From NCBI GenBank assembly GCA_910578185.1, contig CAJTPN010000025.1:1-40647 (forward strand): a stretch of 40,647 nt of DNA, written 5' to 3'. The notes below the pieces were generated by a model. The model made no database searches. It was given only the letters and a program-made list of their open reading frames with translations, and was not told the DNA's origin. The translations under genes and the position numbers were made by a program. The DNA comes from an uncultured Acetatifactor sp. (lineage in GTDB: Bacteria; Bacillota; Clostridia; Lachnospirales; Lachnospiraceae). Positions 8,680 to 17,723 of the stretch are shown one piece after another (position 1 is the stretch's first letter; the number at the start of each line of letters is the position of its first letter).

Positions 8680-9144
8680 GTGAAAATAAAAAATCTAAAC
8701 ACATTCCTGCCGGCACTTCTCATTCCCATTGCCGTTGGCATTCTGTCCGCGCTGTTTAGCGGCGGCATGAAAATCTACACCACCTTTAACAAGCCGCCCC
8801 TCAGCCCGCCCGGATTCATATTCCCTATTGTGTGGCTATTTTTGTATGCCCTGATGGGGGTATCCTCTTACTTAATATATGAGTCAAACAGCCCTTATCG
8901 GGAAGCCGCTCTGAAAACTTACATATTACAGCTTTTTTTCAACTTTATGTGGAGTATTCTGTTCTTTCGGTTTTCACTCTATTTCCTTGCACTTATGTGG
9001 TTGTTTGTCATGGTTGCGCTTATTCTGATCATGATCTATCAATTCTACCATGTCAAACCTGCAGCGGCATATTTGCAGATTCCCTACCTGCTTTGGTGCC
9101 TCTTTGCAATTTATTTGAATTTTATGATTGCAATTTTAAACTAA
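8680..9144 (+). CDS. tspO: TspO/MBR family protein (tryptophan-rich sensory protein)
   Basis: Five-helix membrane protein of the TspO/peripheral benzodiazepine receptor family; bacterial members bind porphyrins and are linked to stress responses. Seen: 154 residues, the family size, with five hydrophobic helices. The motif NKPPLSPPGFIFPIVWLFLY and the later FFNFMWSILFF match the conserved helix 1-2 loop and helix 3. Start: GTG at 8680-8682, with GGGAG 7 nt upstream. The frame is open much further upstream (to 8338), but that part overlaps the ferritin-like remnant and has no TspO character, so I exclude it. It is followed by a hairpin at 9182-9216. Confidence 0.85.
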   Translation: MKIKNLNTFLPALLIPIAVGILSALFSGGMKIYTTFNKPPLSPPGFIFPIVWLFLYALMGVSSYLIYESNSPYREAALKTYILQLFFNFMWSILFFRFSLYFLALMWLFVMVALILIMIYQFYHVKPAAAYLQIPYLLWCLFAIYLNFMIAILN

Positions 9145-9181
9145 ACGTAAGCCTCGTTTTCATTGCAGGGACTTAAAAACC

Positions 9182-9216
9182 GCCCTAAGACGCGATCCTA
9201 ATTTCGCGGCAAGGGC
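9182..9216. other. Hairpin of uncertain role downstream of tspO
   Basis: Inverted repeat GCCCT...AGGGC enclosing CGCGA...TCGCG, 38 bases past the tspO stop. No T run follows on the plus strand; on the minus strand GGTTTTT follows. It may be a weak terminator for tspO or simply separate it from the sulP promoter. Confidence 0.35.
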
Positions 9217-9267
9217 TGTCCCACTGTCGCAGCCAAACCGTTACCGCAAATATATTTTCATTTTCCC

Positions 9268-9296
9268 TTGAAAAAAACAGAATTTGGTATTATGAT
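9268..9296 (+). promoter_or_regulatory. Sigma-A promoter of the SulP transporter gene
   Basis: TTGAAA (9268-9273), an exact 17-base spacer, then TATGAT (9291-9296). Both boxes are 5 of 6 matches. The predicted leader is about 55 bases and ends in a GGGAGG ribosome binding site. Confidence 0.75.
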
Positions 9297-9357
9297 TTAT
9301 AAGGTTTTTACAAGAAATTCAGAATAATATTATTTACCATACCTGGGAGGAAATCAA

Positions 9358-11004
9358 ATGGAAAAACTAAAGCCAAAGTTGTTTTCGGTGATGAAAACTT
9401 ATACAAAGGAACAATTTATGAAAGATATCATTGCCGGCATCATTGTTGCAATCATTGCTCTGCCCCTTTCCATAGCACTGGCGCTGGCGTCGGGTGTGGG
9501 ACCTGAACAGGGAATCTACACGGCAATCATAGCCGGATTCCTGATCTCTTTCTTCGGCGGCAGCAGGGTGCAGATCGCAGGCCCCACCGCCGCTTTCGCC
9601 ACCATAGTGGCGGGGATTGTGGCTTCAAAAGGTATGGACGGACTGATACTGGCCACCGTTCTTGCAGGTATCTTCCTTGTACTTATGGGATTGCTGCGAC
9701 TAGGCAATTTGATCAAATATATCCCTTATACGATCACCACCGGTTTTACTGCCGGAATCGCCGTAACCATTGCTATCGGACAGGTGAAAGATTTCCTGGG
9801 CCTGACATATCCCGCAGGTACCACAACAATCGAAACCATGGAAAAACTGGAAGCCGTGATCAAAAATATTACTTCAATCAACTGGCAGGCCGTCATTGTG
9901 GGAATTGTATGCCTGGCAATCCTGATCATATGGCCCTATATCAATAAAACCATACCGGGCTCCCTGCTGGCCGTGATCGCAGGCATCTGCATGGTTCAAT
10001 TCCTACATATGAACGTAAATACCATTGGCGACCTGTATGAGATCAGCAACAAACTGCCCGTTTTCCATCTGCCTTCCTTTACCTTTGGAGATATCAGAGA
10101 CATTATGTCGGACGCGCTCACCATAGCGATCCTTGCCGCCATTGAATCACTGCTTTCCTGTGTTGTGGCGGACAGCATGATCAACTCAAAGCATCGCTCC
10201 AATATGGAGCTCATCGCCCAGGGAATCGGCAATGTGGGTTCCGCTTTATTCGGCGGTATTCCCGCCACAGGCGCCATCGCAAGAACTGCTGCCAACATCA
10301 AAAACGGCGGTCGGACTCCCATTGCAGGTATGGTCCATGCGCTCACTCTGGTTCTGATTTTGGTAGTACTGATGCCCTATGCGGCTTTGATCCCCATGCC
10401 GTGTATTGCCGCCATCCTTTTTATGGTGGCTTACAATATGTGTGGTTGGAGATCCTTTGTCAACCTGTGCAAATCCTCCCCCAAAAGCGATATTTTAGTT
10501 TTGGTGCTTACCTTTGTGCTGACAGTGGTATTTGACCTGGTGGTGGCCATTGAAGTGGGAATCCTGCTGGCCGCAATGTTATTTATGAAGCGCATGAGCG
10601 ATGTGACGGATGTGGAGGGCTGGAAATATGTGGATGAGGAAGACGACCCGGACAGCATCTCCCTGAAAGCAGTGCCGAAGCATACGCTGGTGTACGAAAT
10701 CTCAGGTCCCATGTTCTTTGCAGCGGCGGATAAGATACTTCATATCTCCGTAAATGAGGACACCAGATGTCTAATTCTGCGAATGAGAAGCGTAAACGCC
10801 ATTGACGCCACTGCCATGCACTCCCTGGAACAGCTCTATGAAATGTGCCGCAAAAAAGGGATCACCATCATTCTTTCCCATGTCAACGAACAGCCGGGAA
10901 AAGTGATGGCCAAAGCGGGCTTCAATGAAAAGATAGGCTCGGAAAACTTTTGCGCACATATAGACGCTGCGCTGGAAAGAGCCAAGGCATTTGCAGAATC
11001 GTAA
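9358..11004 (+). CDS. SulP family inorganic anion transporter with C-terminal STAS domain
   Basis: Membrane carrier of the SLC26/SulP family; members move sulfate, bicarbonate or other anions, and the substrate here is not determined. Seen: 548 residues. The membrane domain spans about residues 20-410, with family blocks such as ALPLSIALALASGVGPEQGI near the N-terminus and GGIPATGAIARTAANIKNGG in the middle. A cytoplasmic STAS domain follows at about 440-540 (HTLVYEISGPMFFAAADKIL, then a DATAMHSLEQL-type core). RBS: GGGAGG 7 nt ahead of the ATG. It is a single-gene unit between its own promoter (9268-9296) and a strong terminator (11038-11081). Confidence 0.93.
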   Translation: MEKLKPKLFSVMKTYTKEQFMKDIIAGIIVAIIALPLSIALALASGVGPEQGIYTAIIAGFLISFFGGSRVQIAGPTAAFATIVAGIVASKGMDGLILATVLAGIFLVLMGLLRLGNLIKYIPYTITTGFTAGIAVTIAIGQVKDFLGLTYPAGTTTIETMEKLEAVIKNITSINWQAVIVGIVCLAILIIWPYINKTIPGSLLAVIAGICMVQFLHMNVNTIGDLYEISNKLPVFHLPSFTFGDIRDIMSDALTIAILAAIESLLSCVVADSMINSKHRSNMELIAQGIGNVGSALFGGIPATGAIARTAANIKNGGRTPIAGMVHALTLVLILVVLMPYAALIPMPCIAAILFMVAYNMCGWRSFVNLCKSSPKSDILVLVLTFVLTVVFDLVVAIEVGILLAAMLFMKRMSDVTDVEGWKYVDEEDDPDSISLKAVPKHTLVYEISGPMFFAAADKILHISVNEDTRCLILRMRSVNAIDATAMHSLEQLYEMCRKKGITIILSHVNEQPGKVMAKAGFNEKIGSENFCAHIDAALERAKAFAES

Positions 11005-11037
11005 CCGTTTTGAGCCGATCTCGCAAACCGTAAAAAC

Positions 11038-11081
11038 CACTGCCTCATGATTTGATAATTCTTCATGGGGCAGTGTTTTTT
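11038..11081 (+). terminator. Rho-independent terminator after the SulP gene
   Basis: Stem CACTGCC/GGCAGTG extended by CATGA/TCATG, about 12 bp with small interruptions, followed by TTTTTT. AAAAA precedes it on the plus strand, so it may also stop minus-strand transcripts from the 12110-11168 genes. Confidence 0.85.
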
Positions 11082-11167
11082 ATGAATCATTCAAGTATTA
11101 AATATTCTAATGCTTTCTACCAAAATCCTATGTTTCAACTATTGTGATAGCATTTTAATCTTCCCTT

Positions 11168-11668
11168 TCATTTTTTCCCACCATTCTCCTTTGGATGAAT
11201 TATCGTACGACTTGTAACGGAATACTCGCCTAATTGGAAAGGGTGAAAAGGATTCTGAATCAAAAAAACTTGATAGGGAGTGGCTTCCTCCACCTCTGGA
11301 ACTGTCAAATCGAAATAAAAAATTTTGTCTTTTTCCAATTTAACCAATTTATAAGGCTCTCCTTCTATCGCAGATTGCTCCCAGTCAAGGAAAGCAATCA
11401 TGACATATGTTGAACCCACACCTTCCCTCACATTACCAAGAATTAATTTTACATTATCACCACCATTACAATTCGGCATGATTGTTCTTTTCTCCAAATC
11501 CTTTGTCATATAAATCCCAGCATGTTGACCATAAATATCTATTGTATTTAAATCCTCACAAAACTCGTAATCCGTTTCATCATATTGATATTCGTTAAGA
11601 TAATAACTCTCCGCAAAGTAGCCACTGGTTGAATATAGTTCATCACGCCCCTCTATTTCCCAAGTCAA
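11168..11668 (-). CDS. Hypothetical protein, probably 5'-truncated
   Basis: Seen: 166 residues from a TTG (11666-11668) to the stop at 11168. The product is acidic and Tyr-rich, with no membrane helix and no family I recognise. The frame is open and coding-like for 37 more codons upstream (to 11779, including CVIDVEVSEDAKILTYLIIY), but that stretch has no ATG, GTG or TTG and runs into the 3' end of the preceding gene. The TTG has no good ribosome binding site and would cut an apparent beta-strand-rich domain. Inference: the N-terminal part was lost, and what remains is a fragment joined directly to the end of the ABM-like gene. The DNA looks more A+T-rich than its neighbours. It could still be expressed by translational coupling. 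Confidence 0.5.
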   Translation of the reverse strand: MTWEIEGRDELYSTSGYFAESYYLNEYQYDETDYEFCEDLNTIDIYGQHAGIYMTKDLEKRTIMPNCNGGDNVKLILGNVREGVGSTYVMIAFLDWEQSAIEGEPYKLVKLEKDKIFYFDLTVPEVEEATPYQVFLIQNPFHPFQLGEYSVTSRTIIHPKENGGKK

Positions 11669-11762
11669 TTCTCTTAACTGAGGCTCATAAATAATTAGAT
11701 AAGTCAGTATCTTCGCATCCTCAGAAACCTCAACATCAATGACACAATGATTTCTGCATTTC

Positions 11763-12110
11763 CTAAAACAAACTTTCCCCTAAATATTTATCATGCGGAA
11801 CGATCAAACATTTTTCTATGGGCTTCCAATAGGTGTCGTAAAGGTTTTTCTGTGCCGCTCCATAGCTTTCTTTCGTATCAAATTCCCAGTAAAGCATGTA
11901 CTTGACACTTTTTACAATACGCTTAATTTCAAGCGGTGGAAGCCCTTCTTTAATTTGTTCCATGTCTATATGATATCCTCTTTTGATCAGCCGAAGTAAC
12001 AGCAGTCCTTCTTGCTTTTCCATAAAGCTTTTCGCCTCACCCATCAGTGTTTCAAATTCCTCTACTTTTTGGGGTTTCACCTGGTAAATACATATTTCAG
12101 TAAACGACAT
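11763..12110 (-). CDS. Small ABM-like (dimeric alpha-beta barrel) protein
   Basis: Seen: 115 residues. The N-terminal block TEICIYQVKPQKVEEFETLM and the later YMLYWEFDTKESY resemble the strand-helix pattern of antibiotic biosynthesis monooxygenase/NIPSNAP-like domains, which form dimeric barrels. Function unknown; many relatives are not true monooxygenases. A strong AAGGAGG lies 7 nt ahead of the ATG, and a good promoter lies at 12190-12218. Its stop overlaps the open frame of the downstream fragment at 11779-11168. Confidence in the gene is high and in the family assignment moderate. Confidence 0.7.
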   Translation of the reverse strand: MSFTEICIYQVKPQKVEEFETLMGEAKSFMEKQEGLLLLRLIKRGYHIDMEQIKEGLPPLEIKRIVKSVKYMLYWEFDTKESYGAAQKNLYDTYWKPIEKCLIVPHDKYLGESLF

Positions 12111-12189
12111 GTCAGTTCCTCCTTAATTCTGTTTGATTTGATAAGTGCGATACCTCTCGCAAAGCCACAAAGACCGGATTCTTGAATAT

Positions 12190-12218
12190 ATTGTAGCACA
12201 AATCCGAATAAATGATAA
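12190..12218 (-). promoter_or_regulatory. Promoter of the ABM-like gene
   Basis: Reading the minus strand: TTATCA (12218-12213), a 17-base spacer, then TACAAT (12195-12190). The -10 is a 5 of 6 match and the -35 is 4 of 6. The leader would be about 70 bases, within an A+T-rich stretch. Confidence 0.5.
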
Positions 12219-12262
12219 TAATAATTTTTTAAATAGCAATGTCAACTAAAATTTAAATTATT

Positions 12263-12306
12263 GAAAACAAAAAGGAACTGCCTGGATCATTCATCCGCAA
12301 TTCCTT
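12263..12306 (-). terminator. Terminator of the peptide ABC importer operon
   Basis: On the minus strand AAGGAATTGC pairs with GCAGTTCCTT (10 bp including one G-T pair) across an 18-base loop, followed by TTTGTTTTC. It lies about 95 bases past the last operon gene. Confidence 0.7.
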
Positions 12307-12399
12307 CTTTCTAAAGTATCCGTATCCGAACAGGTGGAGACAAAGGGCGCCCATCACCTTTTGAGAAACAGCCTGTGCAGAAAAATTGTTTGCCAAAAC

Positions 12400-13989
12400 T
12401 CAGGCTGACTCACATAGTAACAGTCTGGTATATGCTTCTCTGGGGCTGGTAAACAACGCCTCTGTCTCACCGATTTCTATAATTCTACCGCTCTTCATTA
12501 CCATGATTCTGTCACACATCTGATAAACCACATTGATGTCATGTGAGATAAACAAACAGGACAAATGCAGTTCTTCCTGAAGCCCACGCAATAACTCCAG
12601 TATCTGCGCCTGGATGGTCACATCCAGGGCAGATACTGGTTCATCGGCAATGATAAATCCCGGTTTGGTGATCAACGCCTGGGCAATGCTGACTCGCTGC
12701 CGCTGACCGCCGCTTAACTGGGAAGGCTTCCTGTGAAAATAATCATCTCCCATCCCCACCCGATGAAGCATGTCATGGGCAGCTGCCTCCATATCCGCTT
12801 TGGTCATATCCAGCGCCTGATCCCGGACACAGGCAGCCCTTAAAGGCTCTTGAAGGAGCCATCCTATCGTCTTGGTTGGATTCAGACTGCTGTAGGGATC
12901 CTGAAATACCATTTGGGGACGCGGTGCGGCATGTATGATTTTGCCCTGAATATCCCGGTTCATCCCTAAGATTGCTTTGGACAGGGATGTTTTCCCGCAT
13001 CCGCTCTCCCCTACCAACCCGAGACTTTCTCCCCGATAAACCTCAAAATCCGCGCCGGATACCACACATTGTTTTTTCTTGCGAGAGAACAGACTGTTAT
13101 TGCCTTCCTGATAATATACGGACAGATCCCGCACCTGAAGAACCGGAGCAGCCCCATCCAATCTGCCCCTGTCTTCCTTCTTTGTCACATTTGCCACCGG
13201 ACGCCTTCGATGCATCCTTGAAGGCACCGCTTCTATCAGTTTTTTGGTATATTCTTCCTTGGGATTCCCAAAAATATCCTCCGTCCTGCCGTATTCCACC
13301 ACCATACCATTCTTCATCACCGCAATCCGATGACAAAGCCTTCTGGCAAGATTTAAGTCATGGGTTATGAAAAGCATGGCATTTTTCTGCTTTTGACTGA
13401 TTTCTCCCAGCAGCGCGATAATCTGATTTTGAATCGTCACATCCAGGGCAGTGGTAGGTTCGTCGGCAACAATCAACCTGGGATGCAGAATGACCGCCAT
13501 GGCGATCATCACTCTCTGACGCATTCCACCGGAAAGCTGATGGGGATAACTGGCATATACTTTCTCCGTATCATGCAGCCCAACCGCTTCAAAAGTATTC
13601 AATACCCGCTCCCTCATTTCCTCCCGGGTCAGGGATCCGTGAAGCCGAAGCACTTCCTCCACCTGTCTGCCCACTCTCTGCGTTGGATTCAAAGAAGTCA
13701 TCGGTTCCTGGAACACCATGGACATCCTGGAACCCTGATATTGTCGATACAGGTTTCTGTCACAGGTTCTGCCCGCTTCCTGCAATACCACATCGTCAAA
13801 CAGGATACGCCCTGTGGTAATTCGAGCCGAGGCGGCACAAAGCCCCATCAGCGTCAGGGCCGTGACCGACTTACCGGAACCAGATTCCCCTACCACGCCC
13901 AGGATTTCTCCCTGAGGCAGTTCCAGGCTTACATGCTTTACAACCTCTGTGTCCCCAAACGCCACAGATAAATCTTCTATTTTGATCAT
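12400..13989 (-). CDS. Peptide ABC importer, fused double ATP-binding protein (DppD-DppF type)
   Basis: Energises di-/oligopeptide (or nickel) import. Seen: two complete ABC cassettes in one chain. Cassette 1 has Walker A GESGSGKS near residue 40, the signature LSGGMRQR and Walker B LIVADEPTTALD. Cassette 2 has GESGCGKT, LSGGQRQR and FIIADEPVSALD. A basic linker of about 40 residues separates them. Most Gram-positive systems use two separate proteins of about 330 residues; here they are fused and trimmed to 529. Start: I prefer the ATG at 13987-13989, which has GAGGA 5-6 nt upstream, over the ATG four codons earlier (13999-14001), which lacks one. Last gene of the operon, with its terminator at 12263-12306. 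Confidence 0.93.
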   Translation of the reverse strand: MIKIEDLSVAFGDTEVVKHVSLELPQGEILGVVGESGSGKSVTALTLMGLCAASARITTGRILFDDVVLQEAGRTCDRNLYRQYQGSRMSMVFQEPMTSLNPTQRVGRQVEEVLRLHGSLTREEMRERVLNTFEAVGLHDTEKVYASYPHQLSGGMRQRVMIAMAVILHPRLIVADEPTTALDVTIQNQIIALLGEISQKQKNAMLFITHDLNLARRLCHRIAVMKNGMVVEYGRTEDIFGNPKEEYTKKLIEAVPSRMHRRRPVANVTKKEDRGRLDGAAPVLQVRDLSVYYQEGNNSLFSRKKKQCVVSGADFEVYRGESLGLVGESGCGKTSLSKAILGMNRDIQGKIIHAAPRPQMVFQDPYSSLNPTKTIGWLLQEPLRAACVRDQALDMTKADMEAAAHDMLHRVGMGDDYFHRKPSQLSGGQRQRVSIAQALITKPGFIIADEPVSALDVTIQAQILELLRGLQEELHLSCLFISHDINVVYQMCDRIMVMKSGRIIEIGETEALFTSPREAYTRLLLCESA

Positions 13990-14006
13990 AGTAGTCCTCA
14001 TTCCAG

Positions 14007-14069
14007 TTACGTCCCGCCCCCATAAGGATCCTTTCTAAGCGGGAGGATATCTTCTGCTTCGCTGCTCAT
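14007..14069 (-). other. Possible 20-codon ORF overlapping an inverted repeat between the permease and ATPase genes
   Basis: ATG at 14067-14069, stop at 14007-14009, reading MSSEAEDILPLRKDPYGGGT, with GGGGAG only 3 nt upstream. It overlaps an inverted repeat (CCCGC at 14013-14017 with GCGGG at 14039-14043, around AAGGATCCTT). It may be no more than intergenic structure that tunes expression within the operon. Confidence 0.2.
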
Positions 14070-14106
14070 ATTCTCCCCAGTCCCTAATTGACGCAGGCGC
14101 TGTTAT

Positions 14107-14922
14107 TTATGCGGCAATTTGGCGCCGCAGGCCTTCGCTGAATAAAGAAAAGCCCAACACCACCCAGACAATAGTAAGCCCGGGGGCCAATGCGTACCAG
14201 GGCGCGGACTGCAGATAGCCCTGGGCGTCCGAAAGCATCATACCAAGACTGGCGTCCGGCGGCTGTACCCCTATTCCAAGATAACTCATACCCGATTCCG
14301 CAAGAATGGCGTTGTTAAACCCGATCATTACCGACACCCAAAATACAGAAAATATATTGGGAAGGATATGCACAAACAAAACCCGGAAACTTCCCACGCC
14401 CATTAATCTGGCCCGCTTGATATAATCCGCGTCCCGCAGCCGTATAAATTCGCTGCGCACAATCCTCACATAGCTGGGCACAAACACCAGTCCCAGGGAA
14501 ATAATTACGTTCTGTCTGCCGCTGCCCAGAACGCTGATGATAACAAGTGTCAAAAGGATGCTGGGAAAACCGTTCAGCGCATCCGTGATACGCATGACTA
14601 ATTCATCCGCCACGCCGCCGAAATATCCTGTAAAGGCTCCCAAAAAAACACCTGCGGTCCCTGAAAGCAGCACAACAAGGCTGCTGATGGAAATGGTGGT
14701 ACCCAATCCCTGCATCACTCTCGAAAAGATATCCCGGCCGAAATTATCCGTCCCAAACAGATGTCTCAAAGACGGCGGCGCAAACTTTTCGGCCGCCGAC
14801 ATGGCTGTAGTGCTGTATGGCGTCCAGAAAAACCCTACGATACCAAGCAGAACCGCAAGGCCTGTCATAAATATCCCCGCAGCCAAATACTTATTCCATT
14901 TTCCTCCCGCCGTCCGTTCCAT
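14107..14922 (-). CDS. Peptide ABC importer, permease (DppC/OppC type)
   Basis: Second membrane subunit of the importer. Seen: 271 residues with an N-terminal helix and then the binding-protein-dependent transport domain. The family opening FGTDNFGRDIFSRVMQG and the EAA-type loop (YIKRARLMGVGSFRVLFVHI) that docks on the ATPase are both present. Start: ATG at 14920-14922, with AGGAGGAAGCTC directly upstream, an excellent ribosome binding site. It follows the other permease after 39 bases and is separated from the ATPase gene by about 115 bases holding an inverted repeat. Confidence 0.93.
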   Translation of the reverse strand: MERTAGGKWNKYLAAGIFMTGLAVLLGIVGFFWTPYSTTAMSAAEKFAPPSLRHLFGTDNFGRDIFSRVMQGLGTTISISSLVVLLSGTAGVFLGAFTGYFGGVADELVMRITDALNGFPSILLTLVIISVLGSGRQNVIISLGLVFVPSYVRIVRSEFIRLRDADYIKRARLMGVGSFRVLFVHILPNIFSVFWVSVMIGFNNAILAESGMSYLGIGVQPPDASLGMMLSDAQGYLQSAPWYALAPGLTIVWVVLGFSLFSEGLRRQIAA

Positions 14923-14961
14923 GAGCTTCCTCCTGCTCCGGTTATATTTTATACAATCCTC

Positions 14962-15972
14962 TCAGGCTTCGCTGATTCTCGGATCGATTACTCTGTACAG
15001 AATATCCACCAGAAAGTACACAAAGATTACCACAAAGGTAATATACAAGATCAGGATCTCCACCACAGGAAAATCCCTGGTGGAAATAGAGCTGACCAGC
15101 AGCCTTCCAATTCCCGGCAATCCGAATACCTGCTCCACCACTATACTGCCCGCCACAATTTCCGCCACGATCATTCCCAGAAACGTAGCCACCGGCATCA
15201 TGGCATTGCGCAGGACATGGCCGTACATGACGCGACGTTTTGACGCTCCCTTACTGTAAGCGGTGCGCACGTAATCCGACGACAGCTCCGTCAACATGGA
15301 ATTGCGCAGAAATCTTGCCGTCATCGCAATTTTAGGCAGAGAGATAGACATGGCCGGAAAAACCAGGTACCCCAGGAATCCGGCAAAATTGTCACGGTAA
15401 CTCACATAGCCCCCCGGTGCAAACGCCCCCAGTAAGATACCAAAGACATATGTCACCAAAATCCCCAAAAAGAAAGAAGGGATTGCCATAGTGGTCTGGG
15501 TCATCACCCCCAGCGCCGCATCCAGACCATGACAGACCGCACCGCCCACATTGCCCCCATACTTCCCGTTATTCTCCCCGCCGGAGGCAAGGCCTGCCCA
15601 TAACACTCCAAGGGGCAGCGAAATCACCACAATAAACACCAGTGAAATAGAGGCCAGCCACAAGGTTACGGGCAGTTTATCCCCGATCAATTCCGCCACC
15701 GGCATCATTTCATTCATATTTTTGGAGTATCGGTAACTGACTCCGAAATCTCCCTGCAAAACTCCCTTAATCCAATGAAAATATCGAATCACCGGCGGGT
15801 CGTTCAGCCCCAGTTCCTCCCGAAGCTGCTCCTCCCTCTCAGGCGTCGCTTCCGTCCCAAGAATGGACGTGACCACATCCCCCGGAATAATCTGAAAGGC
15901 CAGGAAAGCCGCCACGGAAACAAGGAACAATGTCATAATGAGAGTGATTAATTTTTTAACCAGATATTTCAC
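14962..15972 (-). CDS. Peptide ABC importer, permease (DppB/OppB type)
   Basis: First membrane subunit of the importer. Seen: 336 residues starting with MKYLVKKLITLIMTLFLVSV, the classic DppB opening helix. The GDVVTSILG region, the PVIRYFHWIKGVLQGDFGVS block and the EAA loop (YVRTAYSKGASKRRVMYGHV) are present. Start: GTG at 15970-15972 with GGAGG 7 nt upstream. The frame is open 17 codons further, but those residues are not family-like. It lies 60 bases after the binding-protein gene in the same operon. Confidence 0.92.
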   Translation of the reverse strand: MKYLVKKLITLIMTLFLVSVAAFLAFQIIPGDVVTSILGTEATPEREEQLREELGLNDPPVIRYFHWIKGVLQGDFGVSYRYSKNMNEMMPVAELIGDKLPVTLWLASISLVFIVVISLPLGVLWAGLASGGENNGKYGGNVGGAVCHGLDAALGVMTQTTMAIPSFFLGILVTYVFGILLGAFAPGGYVSYRDNFAGFLGYLVFPAMSISLPKIAMTARFLRNSMLTELSSDYVRTAYSKGASKRRVMYGHVLRNAMMPVATFLGMIVAEIVAGSIVVEQVFGLPGIGRLLVSSISTRDFPVVEILILYITFVVIFVYFLVDILYRVIDPRISEA

Positions 15973-16032
15973 GCAGCCGCCTCCTTCCTTTCCTCTTTTA
16001 AATCTCAAACGCCCCACTGGCATCCGTCAGAC

Positions 16033-17586
16033 TTATTTTCCGTTAAAATATACCGTACTCATATCCTGCACATAGACCGGATAAAATTTATAACCCGTCA
16101 AATTCTTGTCAATGGCTGTCATATTTGCAGGAACCTGCAAAAACGCACTTCCGGCCTCATCACAAAGTATCTTCTGAAGCTGCTTATAATATTCCGCCTT
16201 CTGGGCCAAATCCAAGGTTTCCTGTGCCTTCACATAAAGTTCGTCATACTGGACATTAGCAAAATTGATAAAATTTTTCTTGGATGTGGTCTGGAATCTG
16301 TTTAACAGATAGCCCGGCGTCATATCACAGGTAATACCGCTGATGGTGGCAGTGTACTGACGTCCGTTATACACCTCATCAAGCCAGCTGCTCCACTCCA
16401 TAGCCTTGATGGTGGCATTGATGCCCACCGCCTTGAGCTGTTCCACAACCACTTCTCCCGTCTGCATATGGAATTCATAGTTGGAGGGAATTGCGATCTC
16501 CAGGTTAAACCCGTTCTCATAGCCCGCATCCTTTAAAAGTTCCTTTGCCTTCTCCACATTTGCCTTTGTGCCGTAAGTGTCGTTCAGATCCACATAGTTA
16601 TCTTTCAGCGTTGGAAGCATGGCGGAACTGATCAAAGTTCCGGAACCTCCACCCACAAAATCGTTGATCTCTTCCTTGTCGATGGCATACAAAATGGCCT
16701 GACGCACCCTCACATCATCCAGCGGTGCTACCGCATTGTTCAAAAACAACGCCTGCACCACATTGGAAGCGGAGGCAAGAACCTGATGACTTCCCTTCAA
16801 CGCCTGTGCCTGGGAATCCGTCAGATAGGCGTAAATATGAATGGCGCCGCCCTGCAGCTCCATCAGCGCCGTGTCAGCACTGTTGACGATCTTAAAATGT
16901 ACCTGGTCCAGATAAGGCAATCCTGTCTGCCAATAATCAGGATTCTTTGCAAGCACGATTCCTTCCAGGGGGGTGTAGGACACAAAAGAAAACGGTCCTG
17001 TGCCCACAGGATTTGCCGACTCGTCCTCACCGCTGCCTGCGGGGATGATCGCTGCCACGAAGCTGTATATCAGCTCTGTGTTGGCACTTCCTACTGTCAC
17101 CTGAACCGTCTTTTCATCAAGAATTTCTACGGATTGAATTGTTTTCAGTGTGGAAATCAGCGGTGTGCCGTCCAACAACCCCGATACCCTCTCAAGAGAG
17201 TATTTCACATCTTCGGCTGTCACAGCATTGCCATTGTGAAACTTCACATTGTCTCTCAAGGTGAAGGTATATACCAACCCATCCTGGGAAATTGTGTAGT
17301 CACTGGCTACCGCATTCATCAAATTGCCATTTTCGTCAGGCTTTACCAAGCCTTCAAAAATGTTAAATAAAATTTCTTTGGTTCCTGCCGCCGTCGCTTT
17401 GTGAGGGTCAAGACTGTCAATATCCTGTTGTATTCCTACAACAACGGAGCCGCCTGGCTCCTTAGAGGAATTATCCCCCGAAGACTCTCCTGTGCCATCT
17501 GCGCATCCGCCCAGTACAGCCATGATCAGAAGTGCCGCAAACAAGAAACTCAGCAGTTTCTTTTTGTTACGAAAACTTGTTTTCAT
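16033..17586 (-). CDS. Extracellular solute-binding lipoprotein, family 5 (DppA/OppA type)
   Basis: Captures peptides or related solutes outside the cell and delivers them to the permeases. Seen: a lipoprotein signal with lipobox LGGC (Cys28), a short Gly/Ser-rich linker, then the SBP family 5 fold. The family signature region is FHNGNAVTAEDVKYSLERV, and RQAILYAIDKEEIN is in the second lobe. 517 residues, the normal length. Start: ATG with GAGGAG 9 nt upstream. First gene of a four-gene operon (binding protein, two permeases, fused ATPase). Substrate cannot be settled from sequence; peptide is the default. Confidence 0.93.
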   Translation of the reverse strand: MKTSFRNKKKLLSFLFAALLIMAVLGGCADGTGESSGDNSSKEPGGSVVVGIQQDIDSLDPHKATAAGTKEILFNIFEGLVKPDENGNLMNAVASDYTISQDGLVYTFTLRDNVKFHNGNAVTAEDVKYSLERVSGLLDGTPLISTLKTIQSVEILDEKTVQVTVGSANTELIYSFVAAIIPAGSGEDESANPVGTGPFSFVSYTPLEGIVLAKNPDYWQTGLPYLDQVHFKIVNSADTALMELQGGAIHIYAYLTDSQAQALKGSHQVLASASNVVQALFLNNAVAPLDDVRVRQAILYAIDKEEINDFVGGGSGTLISSAMLPTLKDNYVDLNDTYGTKANVEKAKELLKDAGYENGFNLEIAIPSNYEFHMQTGEVVVEQLKAVGINATIKAMEWSSWLDEVYNGRQYTATISGITCDMTPGYLLNRFQTTSKKNFINFANVQYDELYVKAQETLDLAQKAEYYKQLQKILCDEAGSAFLQVPANMTAIDKNLTGYKFYPVYVQDMSTVYFNGK

Positions 17587-17640
17587 AATGCTCTTCTCCT
17601 CTTCGATTTATAAACCTCTCACTATTCAATTGTCAACCCC

Positions 17641-17668
17641 ATTTTATCACAGAATGAAGGAATTGCAA
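17641..17668 (-). promoter_or_regulatory. Candidate promoter of the peptide importer operon
   Basis: On the minus strand: TTGCAA (17668-17663), 16-base spacer, TAAAAT (17646-17641). A second candidate, TTGACA (17636-17631) with TATAAA (17612-17607) at 18 bases, has a better -35 but would start transcription at the edge of the ribosome binding site. Confidence 0.4.
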
Positions 17669-17723
17669 GTATTTTATTCAATACAAAAGAGAAAAAGGGG
17701 ACCGGACCTTATACGACATGATC

